DNA of 64,000 nt from CAWIHA01 sp963835855 (GTDB taxonomy: Bacteria > Acidobacteriota > Terriglobia > Bryobacterales > Bryobacteraceae). Shown one piece after another: positions 8,990-17,455 of this stretch. The notes below the pieces were generated by a model. That model was not told where the DNA came from, did not search any database, and saw only the letters and a program-made list of their open reading frames with translations. Within the stretch, counting starts at the first letter, position 1. Each line of letters begins with the position of its first letter. A program made the translations under genes and the position numbers. The stretch spans positions 46,292-110,291 of the forward strand of contig CAWIHA010000020.1 of the NCBI GenBank assembly GCA_963835855.1. Direction: 5' to 3'.

Positions 8990-9079
8990 GCGCAGACCAC
9001 GGCGCTGTCGCCAGGACCAGCATGCGGGTGCAGCCCGCGCTTCAGCCTGTCGAGGAGTTTTTCAGCACTCTCTTAGCGT

Positions 9080-9964
9080 TCAACCTTTCAGGTCCTGGAA
9101 CGCCTCTTCGATCTCGCGCTTGGCGTAGGCGCTGGGAACGCACAAGGGCAGCCGTGGCGGGCCGCCGTAGTAGCCGTTCAGGTCCATCGCGTACTTCAGC
9201 CCCGGAATGCCGTAGCGCTCCGTGACCAGCACAGCCGCCCGGGAAATCCGGTTCTGCCAGTCCTCCCCCGCCTCGTATTCCCGCGCGCGGAACGCCTCCC
9301 AGATCGCGATGGTCGAGTATGGCGCCGCGTCCGCGTACGCCAGCACTGCTCCCACAGCGCCGGCCATGAGCGATGGCCACAGAGTCGTCGCCGAGCCCAC
9401 CAACACCTGAAAGCCAGGCTTCGAGTCCCGGACCATGCGCATCACCTTCTCCAGATTGCCGGAGCTTTCCTTGATCGCGACGATATTTGGGTGCTCGCTC
9501 AGCTCGATGACCGCCTCGGCCGGAATATCGAGGCCGGTCGCCTGCGGGAAGTTGTAAATCATCACCGGGAGCTTGGACTGGTCGGCCACGCACCGGTAAT
9601 ACAGCACCTGCGCGGCGGCGTTGTTCAACGAGTTCTTGTAGTAGTGCGGCGTGCGCACCAAGGCAGCTTGGTAGCCGATGCCGGCCGCCCGGTTCGTGAG
9701 CGCCACCGTTTCGCGAACGCTCTCCGCTCCGGTGCCCGCGATCAGCAGCTTGCCGGGGGCGGCGTACCCGGCCACCCACTCCCAGAGCTGCACCTTCTCC
9801 TCGGCGGTCAGCATGACGCTCTCGCCCGTAGAGCCGCACACGACGTAGCCCGAAAGGCCGGTCAGGTTCCACTTTTCGACGTTGTGCTTGACCTTGGCCT
9901 TGTACAGATCGCCCTTGTAATCGAAAGGCGTAGTGATGGGGGGGAAGATTCCTTGGAGCTTCAT
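9080..9964 (-). CDS. Dihydrodipicolinate synthase / N-acetylneuraminate lyase family aldolase
   Basis: 294 residues, the normal length of the DapA/NanA class I aldolase family. Visible landmarks are 'VVCGSTGESVML' (carboxylate-binding GSTGE), 'PVMIYNFPQATG' (Tyr of the YNxP motif) and the Schiff-base lysine in 'IVAIKESSG'. It folds as a TIM barrel and condenses or cleaves pyruvate with an aldehyde. Whether it acts on aspartate semialdehyde (lysine pathway) or on a sugar acid cannot be decided; the absence of dapB or other lysine genes nearby makes a catabolic role as likely. It lies downstream of atpE on the same strand after a gap of about 70 bp. Confidence 0.85.
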   Translation of the reverse strand: MKLQGIFPPITTPFDYKGDLYKAKVKHNVEKWNLTGLSGYVVCGSTGESVMLTAEEKVQLWEWVAGYAAPGKLLIAGTGAESVRETVALTNRAAGIGYQAALVRTPHYYKNSLNNAAAQVLYYRCVADQSKLPVMIYNFPQATGLDIPAEAVIELSEHPNIVAIKESSGNLEKVMRMVRDSKPGFQVLVGSATTLWPSLMAGAVGAVLAYADAAPYSTIAIWEAFRAREYEAGEDWQNRISRAAVLVTERYGIPGLKYAMDLNGYYGGPPRLPLCVPSAYAKREIEEAFQDLKG

Positions 9965-10034
9965 GCCGGTTGTGCCGTAATGCGCGCCGCGCGGCCCGGG
10001 GCCGGCCCGAGCCGCACGCCGCGCGCTTGAACGA

Positions 10035-10343
10035 CTAGCTGACCTTAATCAGGATGATGACCAGCGTGTAGAGCGCCAGTGATTCGATCAGCACCAGGCC
10101 GAGAATGAGGGCAAACCGGATGGCGGGCGCTGCGCCCGGATTCCGTGCCATACCCTCGCATGCCGCAGCTACGGCCTTGGATTGCGCCAGGCCGCAAACC
10201 GCCGAAGCGATGGCCATCGCAAATCCCGAGGTGATCCAGAACCAGTAGTGGTTATCCGCCACGGCGGGAGCATCGCCCGCGGCAAACATGGGGCTGGCGA
10301 ATGCGAAGATTGCCAGCACGAGCAGAAACAACCTTGTTCTCAC
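10035..10343 (-). CDS. atpE: F0F1 ATP synthase subunit c
   Basis: 102 residues. A signal-like leader ('FLLVLAIFAFASPMFAAG') precedes the usual two-helix hairpin. The polar loop is 'CEGMARNPGAAPAIR' and the ion-binding carboxylate is Glu87 in 'LVLIESLALYTLVI'. Counting from the loop Arg67, Gln54, Glu87, Ser88 and Tyr92 fall at the positions of Na+-binding Gln32, Glu65, Ser66 and Tyr70 of Ilyobacter c subunit, while the Thr67 position is Leu. The protein forms the rotating c-ring in the inner membrane. It is the last gene of the F0 group, 99 bp after atpB. Confidence 0.95.
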   Translation of the reverse strand: MRTRLFLLVLAIFAFASPMFAAGDAPAVADNHYWFWITSGFAMAIASAVCGLAQSKAVAAACEGMARNPGAAPAIRFALILGLVLIESLALYTLVIILIKVS

Positions 10344-10442
10344 GTCTATCTCCTTGTTATGAACTCGCTCGCCAGGAGGTGGTTCCCGTCATCCTCTTGC
10401 AGCCGGGCTCACACTGGCAGCGGAAAAGGCCGAATGAATCCG

Positions 10443-11180
10443 TCAGTGTTCTTCAGCGACCGCGCCGCCTACATAGATCATGGTGAGCAAGGCGAACACG
10501 TAGGCTTGCAGCAGCCCCACAAATGCGTGTAGAGCCATGAACGGCAGAGGGACGATGAGCGGGATCAAAGACATGAATGCCATCGTCACCTTCTCGCCCG
10601 CGAACATATTGGCATAAAGACGCACAGTCAACGAGAGCATCCGCGCCAGGTGGCTGACGACCTCGACCAGAACCATCAGCGGGGCGAGCCCCAATATCGG
10701 GCCGGTGAATTGCCTAAGATAATGAAACAGCCCCTGCGACTGCACGCCGGCCAAATTGTAGTAGCCGAACGATGCCAGGGCGCAGCCGAGCGGAACGGCC
10801 GCGAACATGGTCGGCGACTCCAGCGTCGGGATCAGCCCAAGCAGGTTTGCAAACAGAACGAAGATAAATATCGTTCCGATGAACGGCAGGTACGCGCGCC
10901 CGCGCTGACCCACCACGTCGTCGATTTGGCCTTGCAGGGAATTGTAGACGATCTCGAAGATGTGCTGAAACTTCCCCGGCCTCTCCACAGACAGCCGCTG
11001 GCGCAAAAGCGCAAACACGACCACGATGATGGCGGCGACCAGGATTTCCATCGTCACGAAGTTGGCCCACGGGTGGGCCGGATCCTCAGGCTTCATCCCG
11101 GCCCAGGAGAGAACGGTATTCGCGGGCCCAGCCAGGTATCTGTTAAAGAGGGCGGTCAGCCAAACTTCATGCTCTTTCAT
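10443..11180 (-). CDS. atpB: F0F1 ATP synthase subunit a
   Basis: 245 residues with several membrane helices. The essential arginine of the stator channel is Arg187 in 'SLTVRLYANMFAGE', and the last helix 'FVGLLQAYVFALLTMIYVGGA' is typical. It forms the half-channels through which ions reach the c-ring. Its first 14 bases overlap the preceding atpI-like gene, indicating translational coupling. The b subunit and F1 genes are not in the window, so the operon is split as in several Acidobacteriota. Confidence 0.95.
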   Translation of the reverse strand: MKEHEVWLTALFNRYLAGPANTVLSWAGMKPEDPAHPWANFVTMEILVAAIIVVVFALLRQRLSVERPGKFQHIFEIVYNSLQGQIDDVVGQRGRAYLPFIGTIFIFVLFANLLGLIPTLESPTMFAAVPLGCALASFGYYNLAGVQSQGLFHYLRQFTGPILGLAPLMVLVEVVSHLARMLSLTVRLYANMFAGEKVTMAFMSLIPLIVPLPFMALHAFVGLLQAYVFALLTMIYVGGAVAEEH

Positions 11181-11550
11181 GAACCAGCTCGTAAAGGATT
11201 TCTACAACTACAGCGGCAACCGGAACAAATAAACCGGCGAGAGCGGCTATCGCGTTCATACCAAAGACCTTCACTATAACATATACGCCCGTGAACAAGA
11301 CCACATAGCGTAAAGCGACGAAGGCGATCACACGCTTGCGCATGGGCCGCGCCTCGGGGCCAAGGGCCTTCACGGCCTGATGCAACGACGAGAAACTGAA
11401 ATACGAGCCCGCCGCAGCGATCAGGAATGCCAGCCCCGCCTGCCAGCCTTTCATCCAAAGCGCCGCCACCAGCCCCGCCGCCCCGGCGATCGCGATGCCG
11501 CGATAGATTCGCCGCATCGCGCGCTCGTAAAATACAGCCTCAGCGTCCAT
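11167..11550 (-). CDS. atpI: AtpI-like membrane protein (ATP synthase subunit I family)
   Basis: 127 residues from the ATG reading 'MDAEAVFYERAMRRIYRG'. Four hydrophobic segments ('GIAIAGAAGLVAALW', 'AGLAFLIAAAGSYFSF', 'VIAFVALRYVVLFTGVYVIV', 'AIAALAGLFVPVAAVVVEIL') match the ATP-synthase I family, which assists c-ring assembly or cation supply. It overlaps the upstream atpZ-like gene by 11 bp and the downstream atpB by 14 bp. Assignment rests on membrane topology plus position, since the family is weakly conserved. Confidence 0.75.
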   Translation of the reverse strand: MDAEAVFYERAMRRIYRGIAIAGAAGLVAALWMKGWQAGLAFLIAAAGSYFSFSSLHQAVKALGPEARPMRKRVIAFVALRYVVLFTGVYVIVKVFGMNAIAALAGLFVPVAAVVVEILYELVHERA

Positions 11551-11761
11551 CCTGCTTTGTGTCCGCCAAGAGCTCGCGCAGCAAGGAGATGAAGCCCGCC
11601 CCGATGCCCAGTAAGAGGAAAACGAGGTAGAAAAAATGCGTGCGGAAGAGCTTATCGATGAAGTACCCGATCGCGTACCCCACAAAGGTGGCGATGGGCA
11701 GAAGCAGGGCCAGGCCGCTGTAGCGCCCCACGTCCGCCCACACATCATTCTTTTTCGCCAT
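11540..11761 (-). CDS. AtpZ-like F0F1-ATPase-associated membrane protein
   Basis: 73 residues from ATG 11761 ('MAKKNDVWADVGRYSGLA'). Two transmembrane hairpin helices ('ALLLPIATFVGYAIGYFID' and 'YLVFLLLGIGAGFISLLREL') with a GYxxD-like turn fit the AtpZ/AtpI-related family of small subunits that precede atpI. It is the first gene of this minus-strand F0 operon, about 95 bp from the divergent DedA gene. AtpZ homologues have been linked to Mg2+/Ca2+ handling; that role is family knowledge, not visible here. Confidence 0.75.
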   Translation of the reverse strand: MAKKNDVWADVGRYSGLALLLPIATFVGYAIGYFIDKLFRTHFFYLVFLLLGIGAGFISLLRELLADTKQDGR

Positions 11762-11855
11762 GTCCGAATCGCAGCGTAAGTTATTATCATATCTCCAGCG
11801 GCGGCGGCCGGCCCCCAGCGTGCCCGCCACGCTACGATAAAAAGACCGCGATTCA

Positions 11856-12479
11856 ATGGAACTCATCCTGCACTGGATCTCCGAATACGGCTATTTCGGC
11901 ATTTTTGCGCTGCTCGTGTTTGGAATCGTTGGCCTGCCGGTGCCCGACGAAACTCTGCTGACGTTCGCGGGATATCTCGTCTACGGCGGCCGCCTGCAAC
12001 TCGCGCCAGCGATGTTGTCGGCGTTCCTCGGCAGCGTATGCGGCATCACCATCAGTTACACGCTCGGCCGGCTCGCCGGTTACCTTCTCATCGAGAAGTA
12101 CGGCCCCAGGTTGCACATCAAAATGGAGCGGGTCCGGCAAGTGCACGATTGGTTCCACCGCGTTGGGCGTTTCGCCTTGACGCTTGGATACTATGTTCCC
12201 GGCATCAGGCACCTGACCGCGTACGTCGCGGGCGCTTCCGAGCTTGAAATGCCGGTTTTCGCTCTGTTCGCTTACACCGGCGCGCTGCTCTGGTCGTCCA
12301 CCTTCATTCTGCTCGGGTACTTTCTAGGCAACCAGTGGAACCGGGTTTCGGGCCAGGCGCAGGTGTGCTTTGCGACCGGCGTCCTCGCGTTAGCCGGGCT
12401 CGCGGCTGTCTATTTCCTGTGGCGCCGCCGGAAGAGCAGCCCGCGGTCATCCCCCGGCCGGGGGACTTCGCGGCCGTAG
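11856..12479 (+). CDS. DedA family inner-membrane protein
   Basis: 207 residues. The family pattern is clear: 'GIVGLPVPDETLLTFAGYL' (the conserved acidic E/D-containing re-entrant region), 'SVCGITISYTLGRLAGY' and 'GRFALTLGYYVPGIRHLTAYVAG' (the Arg-containing G-x-R motif). DedA proteins are membrane transporters now associated with undecaprenyl-phosphate or phospholipid recycling. The C-terminal 20 residues are basic and proline/serine-rich. It is divergent from the ATP synthase operon. Confidence 0.9.
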   Translation: MELILHWISEYGYFGIFALLVFGIVGLPVPDETLLTFAGYLVYGGRLQLAPAMLSAFLGSVCGITISYTLGRLAGYLLIEKYGPRLHIKMERVRQVHDWFHRVGRFALTLGYYVPGIRHLTAYVAGASELEMPVFALFAYTGALLWSSTFILLGYFLGNQWNRVSGQAQVCFATGVLALAGLAAVYFLWRRRKSSPRSSPGRGTSRP

Positions 12480-12516
12480 TGGAGGAAGCCGCGCTCAGTC
12501 ACAATAAGAAGTGGAA

Positions 12517-13221
12517 ATGCCTGTCGATACTGCTCGGCTCGAGCGCGTCCAGCGCGAGGTCGTCCGCTGCCTGCGCTGCCCGCGCCTGATCGCCTATTGC
12601 AAATCCATCGCATGCGAGAAGAAGAGGGCGTTTCGCGACTGGGAATACTGGGGCAAGCCGCTCGAATCCTTCGGCGACCCTGAAGCGCGCATGCTTGTCG
12701 TTGGCCTCGCGCCCGCCGCCCACGGCGGCAACCGCACCGGCCGCATGTTCACGGGCGACCGATCGGGGGACTTCCTCTTCCGTGCGCTGTACGAAGCGGG
12801 CTTCGCCAACCAACCCACCAGCCGCTCGCGCGATGATGGCCTCGCACTCTCGGACGCTTACATCACCGCGGTGATTCGCTGTGCGCCCCCGGCCAACAAG
12901 CCGGCGCTGCGGGAGATCCTGAACTGCCGCGAGTACCTGGGGCGCGAACTGGACCTGCTTACCGGCGTGCGCGTCGTGGTGGCGCTCGGCCGGATTGCCT
13001 TTGACCAGTACGTAACGATCCTGCGCACCCGCGGGCTGATCGCGCGGCGCCCGGCATTTGTGTTTGCGCATGATCGCGAGCACGTCACCGGGCCCGGCCT
13101 GCCGCTGCTGATCAGCTCTTACCATCCGAGCCAGCAGAACACCTCCACGGGACGCCTCACCGCCGAGATGCTGAAAGACGTTTTCATCCACGCACGCCGT
13201 TACCTGGGAGCCCTCTCATGA
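12517..13221 (+). CDS. Family 5 uracil-DNA glycosylase (UDGb type)
   Basis: 234 residues from ATG 12517; GTG 12511 is an in-frame alternative. Signature elements are present: Cys pairs near the N-terminus ('RCLRCPRLI') and later 'RCAPPANKP' and 'NCREYL' for a [4Fe-4S] cluster, motif A 'GLAPAAHGGNRTGRMFTGDRSG', and motif B 'SSYHPSQQNTSTGRLT'. Family 5 enzymes excise uracil and, unlike other UDGs, also act on hypoxanthine and related bases. Motif A has Ala-Ala in place of the polar catalytic residue of families 1 and 4, as expected for family 5. The stop overlaps the start of the next gene (ATGA), so the two are coupled. Confidence 0.88.
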   Translation: MPVDTARLERVQREVVRCLRCPRLIAYCKSIACEKKRAFRDWEYWGKPLESFGDPEARMLVVGLAPAAHGGNRTGRMFTGDRSGDFLFRALYEAGFANQPTSRSRDDGLALSDAYITAVIRCAPPANKPALREILNCREYLGRELDLLTGVRVVVALGRIAFDQYVTILRTRGLIARRPAFVFAHDREHVTGPGLPLLISSYHPSQQNTSTGRLTAEMLKDVFIHARRYLGALS

Positions 13222-14024
13222 TCGACGCCAAACACGTCCGCGCGGTTGTGACTTCCCGCCGCGACATCGGCGCCGATCTCTGGATCGTCCGCATCCGGCC
13301 CGCCGAGAAGATCGCCTTCGCGCCCGGCCAGTACGTGACGGTCGGCTTGCCCGAAGCCTCGCGGCTCGTCGAGCGGCCGTACTCGGTGGCTTCTTCGCCG
13401 CGCGATGCCGAGCTTGAGTTCTTCCTCGAACTCGTGCCTGGCGGCCACCTCACACCGCATCTTTACGACGTGCCGGTAGGCGGTGAAGTCTTTGTGCGCC
13501 TGCTGGCGAAAGGCCGGTTCCTGTTCGATGACAAGAGCGGCCGCCCGTACCACTTCATGGTTGCCACCGTCACCGGCGTCGCGCCTTTCATGAGCATGTT
13601 GCGGGACTTTGCCGAGCGCCAAGAGAAGGGTGAACCAATCCCTTTCCCTTACCGCATCGCTCTCCTCCAGGCTGCCAGCATCTCGCGCGAGCTAGGGTAT
13701 TCGGAGGAGCTCTCTGCCTGCGCGCGCCGGTTCCCTTGGTTCCACTACATCCCGGCCGTGAGCCGCACCGGGCTCGATCCGGCGTGGGTTGGCGAGAGGG
13801 GCCGGGTCGAGGATGTCGCGCGCAAGTACCTGGACGCCCTCGGCTTTACCCCCGCCGCAACCACCGCGTACGCCTGCGGTAATCCCAATATGGTCGAGAA
13901 CATCAAAGGAATTTTTCAGCGGGCCGGATTCCCCAGGGACTTTGTCAAACAGGAGGTCTACTGGGTGGCGGAAAGGGGGGGTAAGCCACCTGTAACTCTA
14001 GGCGCCTGTATGGGTGTAATATAA
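13218..14024 (+). CDS. Ferredoxin/flavodoxin-NADP+ reductase family protein
   Basis: 268 residues, the size of bacterial Fpr-type reductases. The FAD-binding motif is 'RPYSVASSP' after 'FAPGQYVTVG'; the NADP domain has 'TVTGVAPFMSMLRDF', 'AYACGNPNMVENI' and an aromatic-ending tail region 'KQEVYWVAE'. It would transfer electrons between NADPH and ferredoxin or flavodoxin in the cytoplasm. Coupling with the Fe-S-containing glycosylase is notable but no direct partnership is established. It is followed by 19 bp and then the GT2 gene. Confidence 0.88.
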   Translation: MIDAKHVRAVVTSRRDIGADLWIVRIRPAEKIAFAPGQYVTVGLPEASRLVERPYSVASSPRDAELEFFLELVPGGHLTPHLYDVPVGGEVFVRLLAKGRFLFDDKSGRPYHFMVATVTGVAPFMSMLRDFAERQEKGEPIPFPYRIALLQAASISRELGYSEELSACARRFPWFHYIPAVSRTGLDPAWVGERGRVEDVARKYLDALGFTPAATTAYACGNPNMVENIKGIFQRAGFPRDFVKQEVYWVAERGGKPPVTLGACMGVI

Positions 14025-14043
14025 AGAACCAGCGGCACTTGAC

Positions 14044-15678
14044 ATGGGCATCCTAGCGGGCACCGGCATGATTTGGCTTTTCGACCCGGCGATCTTTCTG
14101 ATCATCTCGAGCTACCAGCAACTCAAGCGCTCTCTGTTTGACACCACCTTTACAGGCATTCACCAGCTGGATTGGTTCGACTGGGCCATGCTGACGCCGT
14201 ATTTCATCCTGCTGGGGGTCCTTTCTCTTTATGGCCTGCACCGCTACGAGGTCATCCGCACCTACTTCAAGCACCGCAAGAAACTGCCGAAGGAACCGCC
14301 GGTGCGGTTCGAGCAGCTTCCACGGGTGACGATCCAGCTCCCGCTTTACAACGAACGGTTCGTGGTTGCGCGACTCCTCGAGGAAGTCACGAAGATCGAG
14401 TACCCTCGCGATCTCTTGCAAATCCAGGTCCTCGATGACTCCACCGATGAGACTCACCCGTTTTCCGAGCGCCTCGTCGCCCATTATCGCGGCCTGGGCT
14501 GCCCCATCGAGTACCATTACCGCGCCAATCGCGAGGGTTTCAAGGCCGGCGCGCTGCAGGAAGGACTCAAGACCGCGACCGGCGAGCTCGTCGCCATCTT
14601 CGACGCCGACTTCGTTCCCCCGGCCGATTTCCTCCTGCGCACGGTCCACTTCTTCGCCGATCCCGAGATCGGCGCCGTGCAAACCCGCTGGAGCTATCTG
14701 AACCGGGACTTCAACGTGCTGACCGAGATCCAGGCCATTTTGCTCGACGGCCACTTCGTGCTCGAGCACGGGGCGCGCTGCGGCCGGGGCCTCTTCTTCA
14801 ACTTCAACGGCACCGCGGGAATCCTCCGCCGCCAGATGATCGATGATGCCGGCGGGTGGCAGCACGACACGCTCACCGAGGATTCGGACCTCAGCTATCG
14901 CGCGCAGCTCAAAGGCTGGAAGTTCGTCTACCTGCCCGCCCTGGACTGCCCGTCGGAGCTGCCCGTCGAAATGTACGGCTTCCAAGTGCAGCAGTCGCGC
15001 TGGGCCAAAGGCCTGACGCAGGTGGCGAAGAAAATCCTGCCGATGGTTCTCCGGGCGGACCTGCCCTGGCGCGTCAAATTGGAAGCGGTCCTCCATCTGA
15101 CGCCAAATATCAGCTACCCGATGATGATGATGGTATCGGCGTTGCTGCTGCCGGTGATGATCGTACGGTTTTACATGGGCTGGTTGCAGATGGTCTTCCT
15201 CGATCTGCCGCTGATCATCGCGTCCTTTTGGTCGATTTCGGCTTTTTACATTCTCGCAGAGCGCGAGCTATACCCAAAGAACTGGCAGCGCACCATTTTC
15301 TTTCTTCCCGCTTTGCTCGCCATCGGCGTCGGGCTCACGGTTATCAACACCCGCGCAGTGTTCGAGGCGCTGTTCGGCATTCAGAGCGGCTTCGTTCGCA
15401 CGCCCAAGTACGCAATCGACAAAGGCAACCCCTCGCCGGAATCGATGCGGTATCGCCGCAAGAGCGGCTGGCTGCCGTTCCTCGAGATCGCGATCGGCAC
15501 CTATTTCCTGGTTATGGTCGGCTTTGCGATCGAGGTGTACAATTTCTTTTCGCTTCCCTTCCTGCTGCTATTTGTGGTGGGATACTACTGGGCAGGATTC
15601 GCAACGCTCATCCAGGAATACCGCGACCGGTTCCGCAGCGCGCGCCGGCGCGTGGCGCTGGAAGCCGCGCGGTCCTGA
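14044..15678 (+). CDS. Cellulose-synthase-like family 2 glycosyltransferase
   Basis: 544 residues. An N-terminal helix pair precedes the GT-A domain with 'VTIQLPLYNERFVVARLLEEV', 'QVLDDSTDET', the DxD motif in 'VAIFDADFVPP', 'TLTEDSDLSYR' (catalytic base region) and 'QQSRWAKGL' (the Q/RxxRW motif of processive enzymes). Four or more membrane helices follow ('YPMMMMVSALLLPVMIV', 'TIFFLPALLAIGVGLTVI', 'YFLVMVGFAIEVYNFFSLPF'). Such synthases polymerise a beta-linked glycan and extrude it across the inner membrane; the CslA/glucomannan-like subgroup is closest. No BcsB or PilZ gene is adjacent, so the product is unknown. Confidence 0.88.
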   Translation: MGILAGTGMIWLFDPAIFLIISSYQQLKRSLFDTTFTGIHQLDWFDWAMLTPYFILLGVLSLYGLHRYEVIRTYFKHRKKLPKEPPVRFEQLPRVTIQLPLYNERFVVARLLEEVTKIEYPRDLLQIQVLDDSTDETHPFSERLVAHYRGLGCPIEYHYRANREGFKAGALQEGLKTATGELVAIFDADFVPPADFLLRTVHFFADPEIGAVQTRWSYLNRDFNVLTEIQAILLDGHFVLEHGARCGRGLFFNFNGTAGILRRQMIDDAGGWQHDTLTEDSDLSYRAQLKGWKFVYLPALDCPSELPVEMYGFQVQQSRWAKGLTQVAKKILPMVLRADLPWRVKLEAVLHLTPNISYPMMMMVSALLLPVMIVRFYMGWLQMVFLDLPLIIASFWSISAFYILAERELYPKNWQRTIFFLPALLAIGVGLTVINTRAVFEALFGIQSGFVRTPKYAIDKGNPSPESMRYRRKSGWLPFLEIAIGTYFLVMVGFAIEVYNFFSLPFLLLFVVGYYWAGFATLIQEYRDRFRSARRRVALEAARS

Positions 15679-15780
15679 TTGCTGAGCGGTTAAGCGGTCC
15701 GCGTGGGACGCACCAGAGTCGCTTCGCGCTGGCTGGTCGCGCACTAAAGCATTCCCCTTACGCCACCGATACTTCACTCG

Positions 15781-17394
15781 GTGGCTTCGCTGAAACTTTC
15801 ACCTGTGCTCGCAGACGCGGCCGACCTGCTCAGCGGCCAGCTTCGAATTCACCTCCGGCGCCTGGCGGATGTGTTGAAACCGCACGCGGCCATGCTCGAG
15901 CGGAAGTTTATCGCCGAGCTGCGCCGGGAAGGCTTCGATCCCCGCCAGCGCAAAGCCTTGGCCGCGATCACGCTCGGAGCAGCCGCCCGCATTCTCTCGG
16001 TCCGGCGGCCGCTGGCTGACTTCTTCGAGCAGGTGGAATACAATGGCCGCCGCCTTGCCAAGCTCGATTTGCGTCGTGGCGCCGTGCTGGACGCTTTCGG
16101 GCGCTATGAACGCTTGCTCGTGGATGTCTTGCAGAAGCTCGATGCGGGCGAGTCCGCAAATCTGCGCTGGGCGTGCGACCAGCTTAGCTTTTGCATCGTG
16201 CTCACGCTCAACAATGCTTTTTACCAGGTCCGCGAAACCGAGACCCAGGCGTTCTTCGAACTCTTCCAAGCCGAGTTGGTTTCGCTGAGTCAGCGCGAGT
16301 TACTTGAGCGGTCGCTCGAAGCGCTCACCCAGTTCTGCGGCGCCGAGGCTGGCCGCCTGTTCCTGTGGGACCAGCAACGCGGATCATCGCTGGTCCTGGC
16401 CGCGCCCAGACGCATGCGACGCACGTTCCGTCTCGCCGCTGGCCCGAAGGTGCTCACGACGCGGCTTTCGAAGCCGCTCCATATAACGGCAAGCCGCAGC
16501 TCCGGGCGGCTGCTGATTGATCCGGGCTGGCGGCGGCGCTACCATTCGTGCTGGTCGATTCCGCTGAAGGCCGGATCACGCACGGCCGGTGTCATGCAGT
16601 TCGCTTTTTGCAAGGTCTATACCTGGCTGCCTCGCGAGCAGCAGTTGCTTGCTGGCGCCGCCGAGCGCTGCCTGCTTGCATCGGAGAAGCTGCGGCTCAG
16701 CGAGGACCTGGCTGACCGCGAGGAGCGCATCCGCGAACTTGCATCGAATATGTTCGAGGTCGAGGAGCGGGAACGCCGGCGCATCAGCCGCGAACTGCAC
16801 GATGAGGCCGGCCAGTTACTGTTGTATCTGCGGATGCAGCTCGATATGATCGAGCGGTCGCTGCCGCATGATCGTTCCGATCTCCGCGTCAGACTGGGGG
16901 AGGCTCGCGATGTGATGGACCGTACGGTGGTCGAGCTCCGTCGCGTTATTTCGGATCTCAGTCCGGCTGTGCTGGAGCAGCTCGGGCTGGGTGCCGCAGT
17001 GCGCCAGTTGGTCAACCGCCTCCGTCAGTTGGACGGCATCGAGGTTCGTCTGCACCTGCCGCGGCTCGGCCGATTGCCGAAGAAGACCGAACTCATCGTC
17101 TACCGCCTGGTCCAGGAGTGTTGCAGCAACATCGCCAGGCATTCCGCCGCATCTCATATAAACATCTCCCTTACAATTGCCGAAAGAATACTTAGGGTGC
17201 GAGTGGAAGACGACGGCGTTGGCTTTCGGGTGGAACAGGCGCTGCGAAAGCGCGGTTCCTTCGGACTGGCCGGCATGAGGGAGCGAGTTGCGCTGGCAGG
17301 AGGCACTTTTGAAGTTGAGAGCAGTCCCGGCCATGGCGTCCGGATTTCGATTACGTTGCCGGTTGGCGAGCGGCGTGAACCAGCTTCGGGCTAG
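15781..17394 (+). CDS. Cytoplasmic sensor histidine kinase, NarL-partner type
   Basis: 537 residues from GTG 15781, no membrane helix. Residues 1-155 are a helical sensor-like region ('HLRRLADVLKPHAAMLERKF'), possibly globin- or RsbRD-like. A GAF-like domain spans about 175-305 ('LEALTQFCGAEAGRLFLW'). The dimerisation helix has the phospho-acceptor His340 in 'RRISRELHDEAGQ', the HisKA_3 type, followed by a HATPase with 'VQECCSNIARHSAA' (N box) and 'VEDDGVGF' (G1 box) and 'GLAGMRERVALAGG'. The response regulator at 17456 follows after 61 bp and is the evident partner. The signal sensed is unknown. Confidence 0.9.
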   Translation: MASLKLSPVLADAADLLSGQLRIHLRRLADVLKPHAAMLERKFIAELRREGFDPRQRKALAAITLGAAARILSVRRPLADFFEQVEYNGRRLAKLDLRRGAVLDAFGRYERLLVDVLQKLDAGESANLRWACDQLSFCIVLTLNNAFYQVRETETQAFFELFQAELVSLSQRELLERSLEALTQFCGAEAGRLFLWDQQRGSSLVLAAPRRMRRTFRLAAGPKVLTTRLSKPLHITASRSSGRLLIDPGWRRRYHSCWSIPLKAGSRTAGVMQFAFCKVYTWLPREQQLLAGAAERCLLASEKLRLSEDLADREERIRELASNMFEVEERERRRISRELHDEAGQLLLYLRMQLDMIERSLPHDRSDLRVRLGEARDVMDRTVVELRRVISDLSPAVLEQLGLGAAVRQLVNRLRQLDGIEVRLHLPRLGRLPKKTELIVYRLVQECCSNIARHSAASHINISLTIAERILRVRVEDDGVGFRVEQALRKRGSFGLAGMRERVALAGGTFEVESSPGHGVRISITLPVGERREPASG

Positions 17395-17455
17395 GCGCCT
17401 GCCGCACACCCCGGCGTGCTGCGCCTGAAACGGGAAGTAAGGGAGTCGAGGAAGT

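Noticed and set aside
14053..15096. Minus-strand ORF of 347 codons opposite the GT2 gene
   Set aside because: Antisense shadow of a well-defined glycosyltransferase.
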